Assembly: GCA_050251635.1 (NCBI GenBank)
Contig: JBFWML010000046.1
Span: 1-17,028, forward strand
DNA length: 17,028 nt
Source of the DNA: JBFWML01 sp050251635
GTDB lineage: Bacteria; Campylobacterota; Campylobacteria; Campylobacterales; SZUA-545
Direction: 5' to 3'
The stretch's first letter is position 1, and every line of letters starts with the position of its first letter. The notes below the pieces were generated by a model that had not been told where the DNA came from, made no database searches, and saw only the letters and a list, made by a program, of their open reading frames with translations. Below, piece after piece: positions 1 to 9,672 of this stretch. The translations under genes and the position numbers were made by a program.

Positions 1-144
1 TCCGATCTTGACCGTGCCCTTAAGCGCCACCACCTCGCCGCCCGGCTGCGCAACGGCCGCCTGTTCTTTCTCCTTGGGACTGCATCCGCCCAGCAGCCCA
101 AACACCGTAATACCCGTTAATAAAACCGCGAATAACCGCCCCAT
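1..144 (-). CDS. Putative lipoprotein, N-terminal part (runs off left edge)
   Basis: Reading leftwards from the ATG at 144, the frame stays open for 48 codons to the window edge. The product begins with a basic residue, a hydrophobic stretch (residues 4-18) and a lipobox ending in LGGC with the lipidated cysteine at residue 21, followed by SPKEKEQ, a charged linker typical of mature lipoproteins. It should therefore be exported and anchored in a membrane. A weak ribosome site (AGAAAG) lies just upstream and a TATGAT box about 30 nt upstream. The visible mature part (GEVVALKGTVKIG at its end) is too short to assign a family. The gene diverges from the beta-propeller gene at 271. Confidence 0.75.
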   Translation of the reverse strand, partial: MGRLFAVLLTGITVFGLLGGCSPKEKEQAAVAQPGGEVVALKGTVKIG

Positions 145-168
145 AGCCGCTTTCTTTGGTGCGAAGTT

Positions 169-191
169 GTGAAATCATAATTTCACGTGAA
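169..191. promoter_or_regulatory. Overlapping palindromes, candidate operator
   Basis: GTGAAAT-cata-ATTTCAC (169-186) is a perfect 7-bp inverted repeat with a 4-nt spacer. It overlaps a second perfect palindrome, TTCACGTGAA (182-191). Both lie between the divergent lipoprotein and beta-propeller genes, and the first covers the minus-strand -10 box. Arrangement suggests a regulator site; the regulator is unknown. Confidence 0.4.
174..179 (-). promoter_or_regulatory. -10 box of the lipoprotein gene
   Basis: On the minus strand 179-174 reads TATGAT, about 30 nt upstream of the ATG at 144. It falls in the centre of the inverted repeat 169-186, so a protein bound there would block it. No clear -35 box is seen, which is common in Campylobacterota. 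Confidence 0.45.
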
Positions 192-235
192 CTTTAAATT
201 CTATCGAATATTTCTTCCAAAAGCGCACGGGCGGA

Positions 236-241
236 TATAAT
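236..241 (+). promoter_or_regulatory. -10 box of the propeller-uvrC-queE operon
   Basis: GGATATAATGCG places a perfect TATAAT at 236-241, about 30 nt before the GTG start at 271. A GGAG ribosome site at 258-261 lies 9 nt before that GTG. AT-rich sequence precedes the box but no -35 hexamer is obvious. Confidence 0.6.
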
Positions 242-270
242 GCGACGCAAATGTAACGGAGTGTGTCACC

Positions 271-1407
271 GTGAGGCTTTTTTTACTGCTTTTTTGGCTG
301 TTGCCGCCGCTGTTTGCCTTTGACCAAAACGGCGGCGGGCGGGGCGGATTTGAGGTGGGCGCCTACCAAAAAAGCTCATTTTTCCCCGCCGCCTTTAATC
401 ACACCCGCCATCTCAACGTGCATTTTCCGGAGCGCGCACAGGAGGCGTGGCGCTTTAAAACCAACGGTTTTATCTTTGCCGCGCCGGTGATGGATGCGGC
501 GGGGAATCTCTACTTCGGCAACACCAAGGGGTGGTTTTTTTCGCTTGATCGTAACGGCGCGCTGCGCTGGAAGTTTCAGACCGCCGGACAGGTGCGCGGC
601 GAGGCGGTGGTGCATGAAAACGGCCATATCTATGTGGGCGGCGGCAGCGTTTTTTACGCCTTTGATCAAAACGGCACGATGCTATGGAAACATCCCGCGT
701 CGGCGCGGTTTAACGGATCGGCGGCGATCGATGCCGAGGGGGATATTTACGCCGCCTCCCAAGACGGCTACCTGTACGCCTTTACGCCCGACGGCGTGCT
801 GCTGTGGGCGACCAATCTGCAAATGCCCATCCGCGCCCCGGTCGTGATCCGCCGTGACGGTTTGTTGATTGTTTTCACCGAAAACGGACGCATCTGGGCG
901 GTGGATAAGAAGGGCCGGGTCCGCTGGCAGCGCGCCGTGGGCGATCAGGTTGACGCCGCGCCCTTGCTGGGCGGCGACGGCACGATTTACGTCGGCTCGA
1001 AGGATTGGCGCGTTTATGCGCTGGATCAACACGGCGTGATTAAATGGAGCTACGCCACTTCGTGGCCGGTGACCGAATCGCCCGCCTTCGGCAAAAGCGG
1101 TGAGGTGCTGGCCGGATCATGGGACTGGAACTTCTATGCGCTGGAGCAAAACGGCACCTTGCGCTGGCAGGCGCCGGTGGAGAACTATATGAGCTACGTA
1201 ACCACTTCGGCCCTCAGCGACGCACAGGGGCGCGTGCTTTTTGCGGCGCGCAACGGCCAGCTCTATTTGCACGACGCGCAGGGCAACCGGCTGTGGCGGA
1301 TGAAGCTGGGCGGCTCGATCTTTGCCAGCCCGGGGGCGGACGCGCAGGGGCGCATCTATATCGGGACCCTTGAGGGCTCGCTTGTTTGTATCGGGGCGGC
1401 TCAGTGA
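271..1407 (+). CDS. Secreted PQQ-type beta-propeller protein
   Basis: The 378-aa product starts at GTG with a GGAG ribosome site 9 nt upstream. It has a signal peptide (residues 1-16, FLLLFWLLPPLFA, probable cut before FDQNG). The rest is built of about 40-residue repeats with the pattern LYA-x-D-x-NG-x-x-x-W, for example FYAFDQNGTMLWKH, VYALDQHGVIKWSY and FYALEQNGTLRWQA. I count seven such motifs; pairing the N-terminal AWRFKT strand with the C-terminal GSLVCIG would close an eight-bladed propeller. The fold is that of PQQ-like/BamB-like propellers, which act as periplasmic scaffolds or, less often, as quinoprotein enzymes. No catalytic or cofactor signature is visible, so a binding role is likelier. 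Its TGA overlaps the likely uvrC GTG start. Confidence 0.8.
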   Translation: MRLFLLLFWLLPPLFAFDQNGGGRGGFEVGAYQKSSFFPAAFNHTRHLNVHFPERAQEAWRFKTNGFIFAAPVMDAAGNLYFGNTKGWFFSLDRNGALRWKFQTAGQVRGEAVVHENGHIYVGGGSVFYAFDQNGTMLWKHPASARFNGSAAIDAEGDIYAASQDGYLYAFTPDGVLLWATNLQMPIRAPVVIRRDGLLIVFTENGRIWAVDKKGRVRWQRAVGDQVDAAPLLGGDGTIYVGSKDWRVYALDQHGVIKWSYATSWPVTESPAFGKSGEVLAGSWDWNFYALEQNGTLRWQAPVENYMSYVTTSALSDAQGRVLFAARNGQLYLHDAQGNRLWRMKLGGSIFASPGADAQGRIYIGTLEGSLVCIGAAQ

Positions 1408-3203
1408 GCGAACTGCTTGAGCGCATCCGCGCGCTGCCCGACTCCCCCGGCGTTTATCAGTATCTGGACGAAAACGGCCGGCTGCTCTATGTGGGCAAGG
1501 CCAAGAGCCTGAAAAACCGCGTCAAAAGCTACTTTAGTTTTACGCCGTTGCTGCAGCCCGATTCGCGTTTAAGCCCGCGTATTTTTAAGATGATCAGCGA
1601 AACGCGCCAGCTCGAATATATTGTCGTTAACCGCGAAAACGACGCGCTGATTTTGGAAAACTCGCTGATTAAGCAGCTCAAACCCAAATACAATATTCTG
1701 CTGCGCGACGATAAAACCTATCCCTATATTTACATCGATCTCAGTCAGGATTTCCCGCGTTTTGAGATTACGCGAAAAATCGTGCGCGGCAAGGGGATTA
1801 AATACTTCGGCCCCTTTGCCAGCGGCGGGCGCGATATTCTCGATGCGCTTTACGAAATTTTCCCGCTGGTGCAGAAAAAAAACTGCATCAAGGGCAAAAA
1901 GGCGTGCCTGTTTTATCAGATTGGCCGCTGCAAAGCGCCCTGCGAAGGGCTCATTACCCCCGAAGCCTACCGCGCGCTGATCGATGAAGCGATCCATGTG
2001 ATTAACCACAAGCAGAAGATTGTCAAAACGCTGGAAGCCAAGATGCTGCACTACGCCGGAAATGAACATTTTGAAGAGGCGGCCAAGCTTCGCGATCAGG
2101 TGGCCAATATTAAAACCAGCACCGTCCAAAGCGGCGTGGATCTGGCCAAAAGCGAACATTTCGACGTCATCGCGCTGGCCGACCGGGGCGATCACGCCGT
2201 GGCGGTGCGGCTCTTTATCCGCGAGGGGCGGGTGATTAGCAGCGCCCATCAGAGCTTCCGTTTTTCGCAAGGCTACGACGAAGACGAAGCCTATGAACGG
2301 GCCTTTTTATCCTTCTACGGCCCCGATATGCCCGTCACCGCCACCACCGTTTATACGGGCCGCGACTTTGCCGATCGGGCGGCGATCGAGGCGTGGCTGA
2401 ACGAAACCTTCGATCGCCGTTTTGAAATCAGCGTGCCCCAGCGCGGACCGAAAAAAGAGATTGTCGATCTGGCCCGCAAAAACGCCGAAGAGCTTCTGAA
2501 AAAAGAGGCCAACAAACCGGCGATTGAAGCCGAAGCGCAAGCGCTTTTGAGCTTGGAAAACCCGCCCGTGCGCGTCGAAACCTTCGACAACTCGCACCTG
2601 ATGGGGCAGGCCACCGTGGGCGCGATGGTCGTGTGGGACGAAGGGCGTTTCGTGCGCGGGGATTTTCGGCACTACAACTTAGAAGCCCGCGACGAATACG
2701 GCCAGATGAAAGAGATGCTCTCCCGCCGCGCCGAAAAATTCGCCGAAAACCCGCCGCCGGACTGCTGGGTGATCGACGGCGGCGAAACGCTAAGGCGGCT
2801 GGCGGTGGATGTGCTCCAAAGTGTGGGGGTCAAGATCGACGTGGTGGCGATCGCCAAGGAAAAGCTGGATGCCAAAGCCCACCGCGCCAAGGGGAGTGCC
2901 CGCGATCTGCTTTATTCAAACGGCGAGGTTTATACGCTGGAGCCCACCGATCGGCGGCTTCAGTTTTTTCAGCGGCTGCGGGACGAGGCGCACCGCTTTG
3001 CGATAGAATTCCACCGCAAACAAAAGCGCCGCGCCGATTCGCAGTTGCTGATACTCAAAACCAAAGGGATCGGCGACGCGACGCTTAAGCGCCTGCTGGA
3101 TGTATTTGGCACCTTTGAGGCGATCGAAAAAGCAAGTTATGACGAAGTGAAAGCCGCCGCCGGAGAGAAGGCGGCCAGGGCGCTGAAAGAAAGAAACGAA
3201 TGA
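1404..3203 (+). CDS. uvrC: Excinuclease ABC subunit C
   Basis: UvrC makes both incisions around DNA lesions in nucleotide excision repair after recruitment by UvrB. The 599-aa product shows the family layout: N-terminal GIY-YIG nuclease (GVYQY at 17-21, LLYVGKAKSLKNR at 28-39), a cysteine cluster typical of UvrC (NCIKGKKACLF then GRCKAPC), a UVR domain that contacts UvrB (HFEEAAKLRDQV, about residue 220), the RNase H-like second nuclease in the C-terminal half (VETFDNSH, then CWVIDGG), and a terminal helix-hairpin-helix (TKGIGDATLKRLLDVFG). I place the start at GTG 1404, overlapping the upstream stop as GTGA, because SELLERIRALPDSPGVY matches the usual N-terminus; a TTG at 1386 would add six residues. 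Length is normal. Confidence 0.95.
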   Translation: MSELLERIRALPDSPGVYQYLDENGRLLYVGKAKSLKNRVKSYFSFTPLLQPDSRLSPRIFKMISETRQLEYIVVNRENDALILENSLIKQLKPKYNILLRDDKTYPYIYIDLSQDFPRFEITRKIVRGKGIKYFGPFASGGRDILDALYEIFPLVQKKNCIKGKKACLFYQIGRCKAPCEGLITPEAYRALIDEAIHVINHKQKIVKTLEAKMLHYAGNEHFEEAAKLRDQVANIKTSTVQSGVDLAKSEHFDVIALADRGDHAVAVRLFIREGRVISSAHQSFRFSQGYDEDEAYERAFLSFYGPDMPVTATTVYTGRDFADRAAIEAWLNETFDRRFEISVPQRGPKKEIVDLARKNAEELLKKEANKPAIEAEAQALLSLENPPVRVETFDNSHLMGQATVGAMVVWDEGRFVRGDFRHYNLEARDEYGQMKEMLSRRAEKFAENPPPDCWVIDGGETLRRLAVDVLQSVGVKIDVVAIAKEKLDAKAHRAKGSARDLLYSNGEVYTLEPTDRRLQFFQRLRDEAHRFAIEFHRKQKRRADSQLLILKTKGIGDATLKRLLDVFGTFEAIEKASYDEVKAAAGEKAARALKERNE

Positions 3204-3838
3204 TTTTTCCCGTGGTGGAGATTTTTGCCTCCTTGGAGGGCGAGGGGAGCTGGATGGGCCGCCAAAGCGCTTTTGTCCGGCTGTTTGGCTGCAACCTGCG
3301 CTGCGACTGGTGCGACACCAAGGAGTCCTACGGCCCCGGCGGGCGTTGTGAAGAGCTTGCGCTGGAGACGATTGTCGATCGTATCCGCATGCTGGAGGTC
3401 GGTTTTGTGACCCTTACCGGCGGCGAACCCTTTTTGCAAGAGCAGTTGCCTGCGCTGTGTGCCGCGCTGATCGAGGCGGGTTTTCGCGTCAAAATCGAAA
3501 CCAACGGCACGCTGTGGCAGCCGGGCATGGATTCGCTGCCCGCCGGATCGGTCTTTATCGCCTGCTCCCCCAAACCCGAAGAGTACGCCGTGCATCCGCG
3601 CATCGCCGAGCAGGTTAACGAGCTCAAGTTTGTCGTGGACGAGCGGCTTCGTGTGATGGATGTGCTGCGCGAACCCTTTTATGAGGCCTACAAGCGGGGC
3701 GTTCCCTTTGTGTTGCAGTTGGAAAATAACGATCCGGGCAGTCTGGAGCGGGCGCTGATTATCCAGAAAAAACTCTTTTTGCTGGGCTATGAAGCGCGGG
3801 TGTTGCCGCAACTGCATAAACTGCTTTCGATCGCCTAA
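3200..3838 (+). CDS. queE: 7-carboxy-7-deazaguanine synthase
   Basis: QueE is the radical SAM enzyme that converts 6-carboxytetrahydropterin to 7-carboxy-7-deazaguanine, the ring-contraction step of preQ0/queuosine synthesis. The 212-aa product has the [4Fe-4S] motif CNLRCDWC (C31, C35, C38, spaced CX3CX2C), the substrate-binding N-terminal stretch EIFASLEGEG and the SAM-binding LTGGEP motif near residue 73. Length fits the family. The ATG overlaps the uvrC stop as ATGA, so translation is probably coupled. No other queuosine genes are in the window, so its place in the uvrC operon looks like operon packing rather than pathway clustering. Confidence 0.92.
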   Translation: MIFPVVEIFASLEGEGSWMGRQSAFVRLFGCNLRCDWCDTKESYGPGGRCEELALETIVDRIRMLEVGFVTLTGGEPFLQEQLPALCAALIEAGFRVKIETNGTLWQPGMDSLPAGSVFIACSPKPEEYAVHPRIAEQVNELKFVVDERLRVMDVLREPFYEAYKRGVPFVLQLENNDPGSLERALIIQKKLFLLGYEARVLPQLHKLLSIA

Positions 3839-3849
3839 GAGCGGGCGGG

Positions 3850-3855
3850 TATAAT
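3850..3855 (+). promoter_or_regulatory. -10 box of the AAA-bioV-mog operon
   Basis: GGGTATAATCC puts a perfect TATAAT twelve bases past the queE stop codon. The AAGGAG ribosome site (about 3872-3877) lies 6 nt before the GTG at 3884. The G-rich stretch before TATAAT recurs at 6308 and 12405. Confidence 0.65.
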
Positions 3856-3883
3856 CCTTTTCTTTAGCGCGAAGGAGTCGAGC

Positions 3884-5272
3884 GTGCCTAAACTCTCCAG
3901 TTTGACGGTTTCGTTGTTGGCCGGAGCCTTGGTTTTAGTGATGATCGCCTTTGCGATCGCCACACCGTGGTGGGCGGTGCTGATGGCCATGACGGGCATG
4001 GGGTTGTTCCTTTGGCCGCTACGCAAAAGCGCCGCAGCCGCCGCGCCGCGTCAGGGTGCCGTAGCAACCGCGGCGCAGGAGGATGCGCCCGTTCAGCCCG
4101 TTCGATCAAACGTCACCTTCAAGCAGGTGGCGGGCTTGGGCGGCGTGCGCGAAGAGCTCGAAGAGCTGGTCGATTACTTCAAAAACCCCGAAAAATACCG
4201 CCGTTTCGGCGTCAGTTTACCCAAGGGCGTGTTGCTTGCGGGCCCTCCGGGGGTGGGTAAAACCCTCATGGCCAAAGCGGTGGCGGGAGAAGCGGGGGTG
4301 CCGTTTTTCTACGCTTCGGGCCCCAGTTTTGTGCAGATGTATGTGGGCATCGGGCCTAAAAAGGTGCGCGAACTGTTTGCCGCCGCCCGTAAAAGCGCCC
4401 CGGCGATCGTGTTTATCGACGAAATCGACGCGGTGGGTAAAGCGCGCGGCGGACACCGCGGCGACGAGCGCGAAAACACCCTCAATCAATTGCTCACCGA
4501 AATGGACGGCTTTGAAAGCGGCGCGCAGGTGGTGGTGATTGCCGCGACCAACCGGATTGAGATGCTCGATGACGCGCTGCTGCGCCCGGGCCGTTTTGAC
4601 AGGCGCGTGGAGGTGGGCTTGCCCGGCGCTGCCGATCGGCGGGCGATTTTGGAGATCTATCTGGCGGGCAAACCCCATGGGCTTGATGTGCAGGCGCTCT
4701 CTGAACGCACCGTGGGTTTTAGCGGCGCGGCTTTGGCGGCGCTGGCCAACGAGGCGGCCATCCACGCTCTGCGGCGCGGCGCGGCCAAGATTGAGTCTGT
4801 CGATGTGGATGCCGTCAAAGAGAAGGTTATCAGCCTGAAAAAAAGCGGCGATCTGCTCGATGATGCGCTGCGGGAAAAGCTCTCCCGCTATCAGGCGGCC
4901 AAGGCGCTGGCGGCCAAAAAGCTGGGTGTGGCCTTCGAAGCGGCGCGGCTTCAGGGGGATTTTTTGCGCTTGCCTTCGGGCATTGTCGCCCAGGAGGCGC
5001 TTTTTGGCCTGATTGCCGCGCATCTGGCGGGGCTGGCCTACTTTGACAACAAAGGGGAGGGGGTTGCCAGCTTTAGCGAGGCGGATATCTCAAGCGCAAG
5101 GACGCTGGCCGAGCGGTATCTGGGCAGTTTCGATCCGCTTGGGCGCGAAGATGCGCAGGCTCTTTTAACCCGCGCCTACGAAGCCGCCGCCGGTGCGCTC
5201 AGTACCCGATCGGTAGGCGCGCTGGCGAAAAAACTGCTTGAGAGCGAAAGCGTGGCCTTTGATCTTTTTTAG
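3884..5272 (+). CDS. FtsH-like membrane AAA ATPase lacking the protease site
   Basis: The 462-aa product has two N-terminal membrane helices (about 9-27 and 29-45) with almost no periplasmic loop, then an FtsH-type AAA module: Walker A GPPGVGKT (120-127), pore loop MYVG (152-155), Walker B IVFIDE (175-180), sensor-1 N223 and the LLRPGRFDR finger region (232-240). The C-terminal part still aligns with the FtsH M41 domain, but where HEAGH should bind zinc it reads YQAAK (336-340), so both His ligands and the catalytic Glu are gone. True FtsH is also about 180 residues longer. It probably remodels or unfolds membrane proteins without cutting them. It heads an operon with bioV and mog. Likely orthologues are FtsH-like, non-protease paralogues of other Campylobacterota. 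Confidence 0.88.
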   Translation: MPKLSSLTVSLLAGALVLVMIAFAIATPWWAVLMAMTGMGLFLWPLRKSAAAAAPRQGAVATAAQEDAPVQPVRSNVTFKQVAGLGGVREELEELVDYFKNPEKYRRFGVSLPKGVLLAGPPGVGKTLMAKAVAGEAGVPFFYASGPSFVQMYVGIGPKKVRELFAAARKSAPAIVFIDEIDAVGKARGGHRGDERENTLNQLLTEMDGFESGAQVVVIAATNRIEMLDDALLRPGRFDRRVEVGLPGAADRRAILEIYLAGKPHGLDVQALSERTVGFSGAALAALANEAAIHALRRGAAKIESVDVDAVKEKVISLKKSGDLLDDALREKLSRYQAAKALAAKKLGVAFEAARLQGDFLRLPSGIVAQEALFGLIAAHLAGLAYFDNKGEGVASFSEADISSARTLAERYLGSFDPLGREDAQALLTRAYEAAAGALSTRSVGALAKKLLESESVAFDLF

Positions 5273-5774
5273 CGGTTTCGGGTTTCAAAACGAAGCGCCG
5301 CTCTTTGAGGATTTTTTACCGCAGGGCGAAGGGCGGTTTACGGTGGCCGGGTTTAGCCGGGGGGCGATCGAGGCCTTCGAATATGCGGCATCGTCGCCCA
5401 CGCGGATCGAGCGGCTGATTTTGCTTTCCCCCGCTTTTTTTCAAACCCAAAGCGATAAATTCCGCCGCCTGCAACTGATGGGGTTCAACAAAAGCCCCCA
5501 AAGCTACTTTGCGCAGTTTTATGCCGCCTGCGGGTCAAAACGCGATCTTTCCCCCTTTCAAACCTCCGGTAACGCGGCTGATTTGGAGGCGCTGCTCAAC
5601 TACCGCTGGGAGGCGGCGGCGCTGCAAGCCTTGATCGATCGCGGTACGCGGGTGACGGTTTATCTGGGCGGCAAAGACGCGATTATCGACGCGAATGGCG
5701 CTGCGGCGTTTTTTTCCGCCGTCACCGAGGTCTATTTTCTCAAAAACGCAACTCATCTTCTGGAGGTTTTATGA
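5259..5774 (+). CDS. bioV: Pimeloyl-ACP methyl ester esterase, BioV type
   Basis: BioV removes the methyl ester from pimeloyl-ACP methyl ester, ending the masked fatty-acid cycle so that BioF can take pimeloyl-ACP into biotin synthesis. The product is a small alpha/beta hydrolase: N-terminal FFSGFGF strand and oxyanion region, nucleophile elbow GFSRG with S33, an Asp (D140 or D144 in GGKDAIID) and H166 in NATHLL. I place the start at TTG 5259, giving 171 aa and the MIFFSGFGF N-terminus usual for BioV; a TTG at 5238 would add seven residues. It overlaps the end of the AAA gene by 14 nt, and its stop overlaps mog as ATGA. The GFSRGAIEAFEYA and LLSPAFFQ segments argue for BioV rather than BioH or BioG. 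Confidence 0.75.
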   Translation: MIFFSGFGFQNEAPLFEDFLPQGEGRFTVAGFSRGAIEAFEYAASSPTRIERLILLSPAFFQTQSDKFRRLQLMGFNKSPQSYFAQFYAACGSKRDLSPFQTSGNAADLEALLNYRWEAAALQALIDRGTRVTVYLGGKDAIIDANGAAAFFSAVTEVYFLKNATHLLEVL

Positions 5775-6301
5775 ACAAGGTCAAAATCGGGGTTTTGGTG
5801 CTCAGCGATCGCGCCAGCCGGGGCGAATACGAGGATTTAAGCGGCAAAGCGATTATGGCGACGATGGACGAGTATCTCACCACCCCGCGCGAATACGACT
5901 ACCGCGTCATTCCCGACGATCAGCCCGGCATCGAAGCGGCGTTGATCGATATGGCCGACAACGCGGGCTGCTGCCTCGTTTTAACCACCGGCGGCACCGG
6001 CCCCGCGCCGCGCGATGTGACCCCCGAAGCGATGGAGAAGGTCTGCGCCAAAATGCTGCCCGGTTTTGGCGAACTGATGCGGCAGGTGAGTTTGCAGTAT
6101 GTCCCCACAGCGATTTTGTCACGCCAAAGCGCCGGGATTCGCGGCAAAAGTCTGATTATCAATCTGCCCGGCAAACCCAAGTCGATCCGCGAATGTTTAG
6201 ATGCGGTGTTTCCCGCCGTGCCCTACTGTATTGATCTGATCGAGGGGCCCTTTTTGCAGACGAACGAAGCGGTCATCAAGGCTTTTCGCCCAAAAAGCTG
6301 A
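5771..6301 (+). CDS. mog: Molybdopterin adenylyltransferase
   Basis: Mog activates molybdopterin by adenylylation before MoeA inserts molybdenum, so it supplies the cofactor for enzymes such as nitrate reductase and formate dehydrogenase. The 176-aa product has the family motifs: IGVLVLSDRAS at the N-terminus, TTGGTGPAPRDVTPEA (the pterin-binding loop, about residues 72-87) and INLPGKPKSIRECL near residue 135. Length fits MogA. Its ATG overlaps the bioV stop as ATGA, making it the last gene of the AAA-bioV-mog operon. No other cofactor gene is nearby. The MoaB subfamily is the main alternative; the ASRGEYEDLSG N-terminal region favours MogA. Confidence 0.9.
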   Translation: MNKVKIGVLVLSDRASRGEYEDLSGKAIMATMDEYLTTPREYDYRVIPDDQPGIEAALIDMADNAGCCLVLTTGGTGPAPRDVTPEAMEKVCAKMLPGFGELMRQVSLQYVPTAILSRQSAGIRGKSLIINLPGKPKSIRECLDAVFPAVPYCIDLIEGPFLQTNEAVIKAFRPKS

Positions 6302-6307
6302 TTTGGG

Positions 6308-6313
6308 TATAAT
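6308..6313 (+). promoter_or_regulatory. -10 box of rpoD
   Basis: TTTGGGTATAATACGCGC carries a perfect TATAAT seven bases after the mog stop. The start site would be near 6320, leaving a leader of about 50 nt with a TAGGAG ribosome site (6358-6363) 8 nt before the rpoD ATG. Confidence 0.65.
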
Positions 6314-6371
6314 ACGCGCCCTTAAAACCGCTCAATCGCTTTTTTAATACTCACCCCTAGGAGCATCCCGT

Positions 6372-8231
<1,860 letters not shown>

Positions 8232-9644
8232 TTACACCTTCAAGCTCAACGCCGCCCCCTGCACGATCAAGGTGCGGAACTCGGCGGCGCTGACCTGCTG
8301 GCGGGTTTGGGCGATTTCGCTTTTAAGCCGCCGGATCCGGGTTTCATCCCCCACGCCCGAAAACTCCGTTCGCATCAACTCTCCCTCTAAGGCCCGCAGC
8401 CGTTCGCCCAGCTTGCCGCGATCGTCGCTTTGCTTGGGCTTGCTAAGGGTCTGGGCTTCACCTGCGGCGGCCGCCTCGTAGATTTTGGAGGCATGGCGGT
8501 ATTCGCTCAAAATCAGCGCTTCGTCCTGACGCTCAATTTTGAGATAGGTCATATCGGTGCGCCATTCGCCCTTTTCGTTCTTGCGCGGGTCGGCATGGGG
8601 CGCGGGGGTTTGCGCCGTTTCTTGCACCGTCTGCGGATCGATGCTGCCGTCGGCAAGCCGTCCGCTTGAGAGGGGCGAAAGGTAGGCCAGATCGACCTGC
8701 TGAACCGTGCCGATATCGCCGTTTGTGCGGATAAACAGGCCGCTTTGGCGGATTTGACCCAAAACGCCGGTATCCAGATCGCGCAGGGTGTAGGGGGTGT
8801 CGTAGGCGCTCAGCGAAAGCGCGCCGATGCCCGCCTCACGAAGCCCCACCAGACGGTCTTGCCCGTCGTGCTGAATCCATAAAAATAGCGATTCATAGAC
8901 GGGATCGGCGGCGTCAATCCAGCCGCTTTTATCAGCATCGTGGGCCGCAAGCTCCCCAAAACCGTCTCCGGTGCGCATCCCAAAAAGCTCGCTCGCATCG
9001 TTAACGCGGCCGTCGTTGTTGGCGTCGTGGGCCAAAAACGCGCTGCCCGCTTCGGGAACGGCAAACCGCGAAAGCGGGCCGCCGCCGTTGAGATTAAACT
9101 CGAAGGTTTCGCCGCTAAGCCGCGCGCTGGGCGCTGCGTAGTTGACCACCAGCGGATCGACAATCAGCCCGATGACCTCTTTGCGGCTGAAGTAGTCCCC
9201 CTCAAGCTGCAATTTGAGGGAAAAATCCACCCGCCGGCCCGTCTCGTCCACCGCGTAACCGCCCAGTTCCAGTTCGCTTTGCTGGGTGTGGCGAAGCTGC
9301 GTAATGCGGTGCTGCCACGAGGCGAACAGCGCGTTGTCGCGTTCTGCGGGCGCGGCCTGCGCGACGATCTCCTCTTTGGTTTCGACGCTGAGCCGATCGC
9401 TTCGGTCGGCATAAACCGCGCTTTGATCCTGCGCGCGGACAACCGCTTCTTTGGCAAAAACAATCCGGTCGCTTTGGCGCGCATGGAGCGTATCGACACG
9501 CCCTTCGCCGTCCACAATGCCGCCGTCGATCGACTCCATTTTGCGGATGGTGGCCGCCGCGTCGCTTTGGGCGATAAAGGCGCGCTGCTCCAGCAGGCTC
9601 TCATGGTGCGTAACGCCTGTGACGGCGCTGCGAATAATCTGCAT
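8232..9644 (-). CDS. EF-hand protein of unknown function
   Basis: The 470-aa product starts at an ATG preceded by a strong AAGGAGGA site (9648-9655). No signal peptide or membrane segment is seen. The centre holds two Ca2+-binding loops: D207-A-N-N-D-G-R-V-N-D (positions 207, 209, 211, 216) and D236-A-D-K-S-G-W-I-D-A-A-D (236, 238, 240, 247), separated by SELFGMRTGDGFGELAA. Together with SAFLAHD before and GTVQQVDLA after, this resembles a family of hypothetical proteins I have seen in many motile bacteria, from memory only. The last 100 residues look coiled-coil (KLGERLRALEGELM, RIRRLKSEIAQTRQQV). The upstream region resembles a sigma-28 promoter, so a flagellar or surface role is possible but unproven. 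Confidence 0.7.
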   Translation of the reverse strand: MQIIRSAVTGVTHHESLLEQRAFIAQSDAAATIRKMESIDGGIVDGEGRVDTLHARQSDRIVFAKEAVVRAQDQSAVYADRSDRLSVETKEEIVAQAAPAERDNALFASWQHRITQLRHTQQSELELGGYAVDETGRRVDFSLKLQLEGDYFSRKEVIGLIVDPLVVNYAAPSARLSGETFEFNLNGGGPLSRFAVPEAGSAFLAHDANNDGRVNDASELFGMRTGDGFGELAAHDADKSGWIDAADPVYESLFLWIQHDGQDRLVGLREAGIGALSLSAYDTPYTLRDLDTGVLGQIRQSGLFIRTNGDIGTVQQVDLAYLSPLSSGRLADGSIDPQTVQETAQTPAPHADPRKNEKGEWRTDMTYLKIERQDEALILSEYRHASKIYEAAAAGEAQTLSKPKQSDDRGKLGERLRALEGELMRTEFSGVGDETRIRRLKSEIAQTRQQVSAAEFRTLIVQGAALSLKV

Positions 9645-9672
9645 GGCTCCTCCTTGCGGAAGTCTCCATGCA

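Noticed and set aside
3836..3883. A terminator after queE
   Set aside because: No stem with a U-tract is present; the 45 nt hold a promoter and ribosome site for the next operon instead.
4217..5023. A 268-codon open frame on the minus strand
   Set aside because: It is antisense to the AAA ATPase and has no domain signature.
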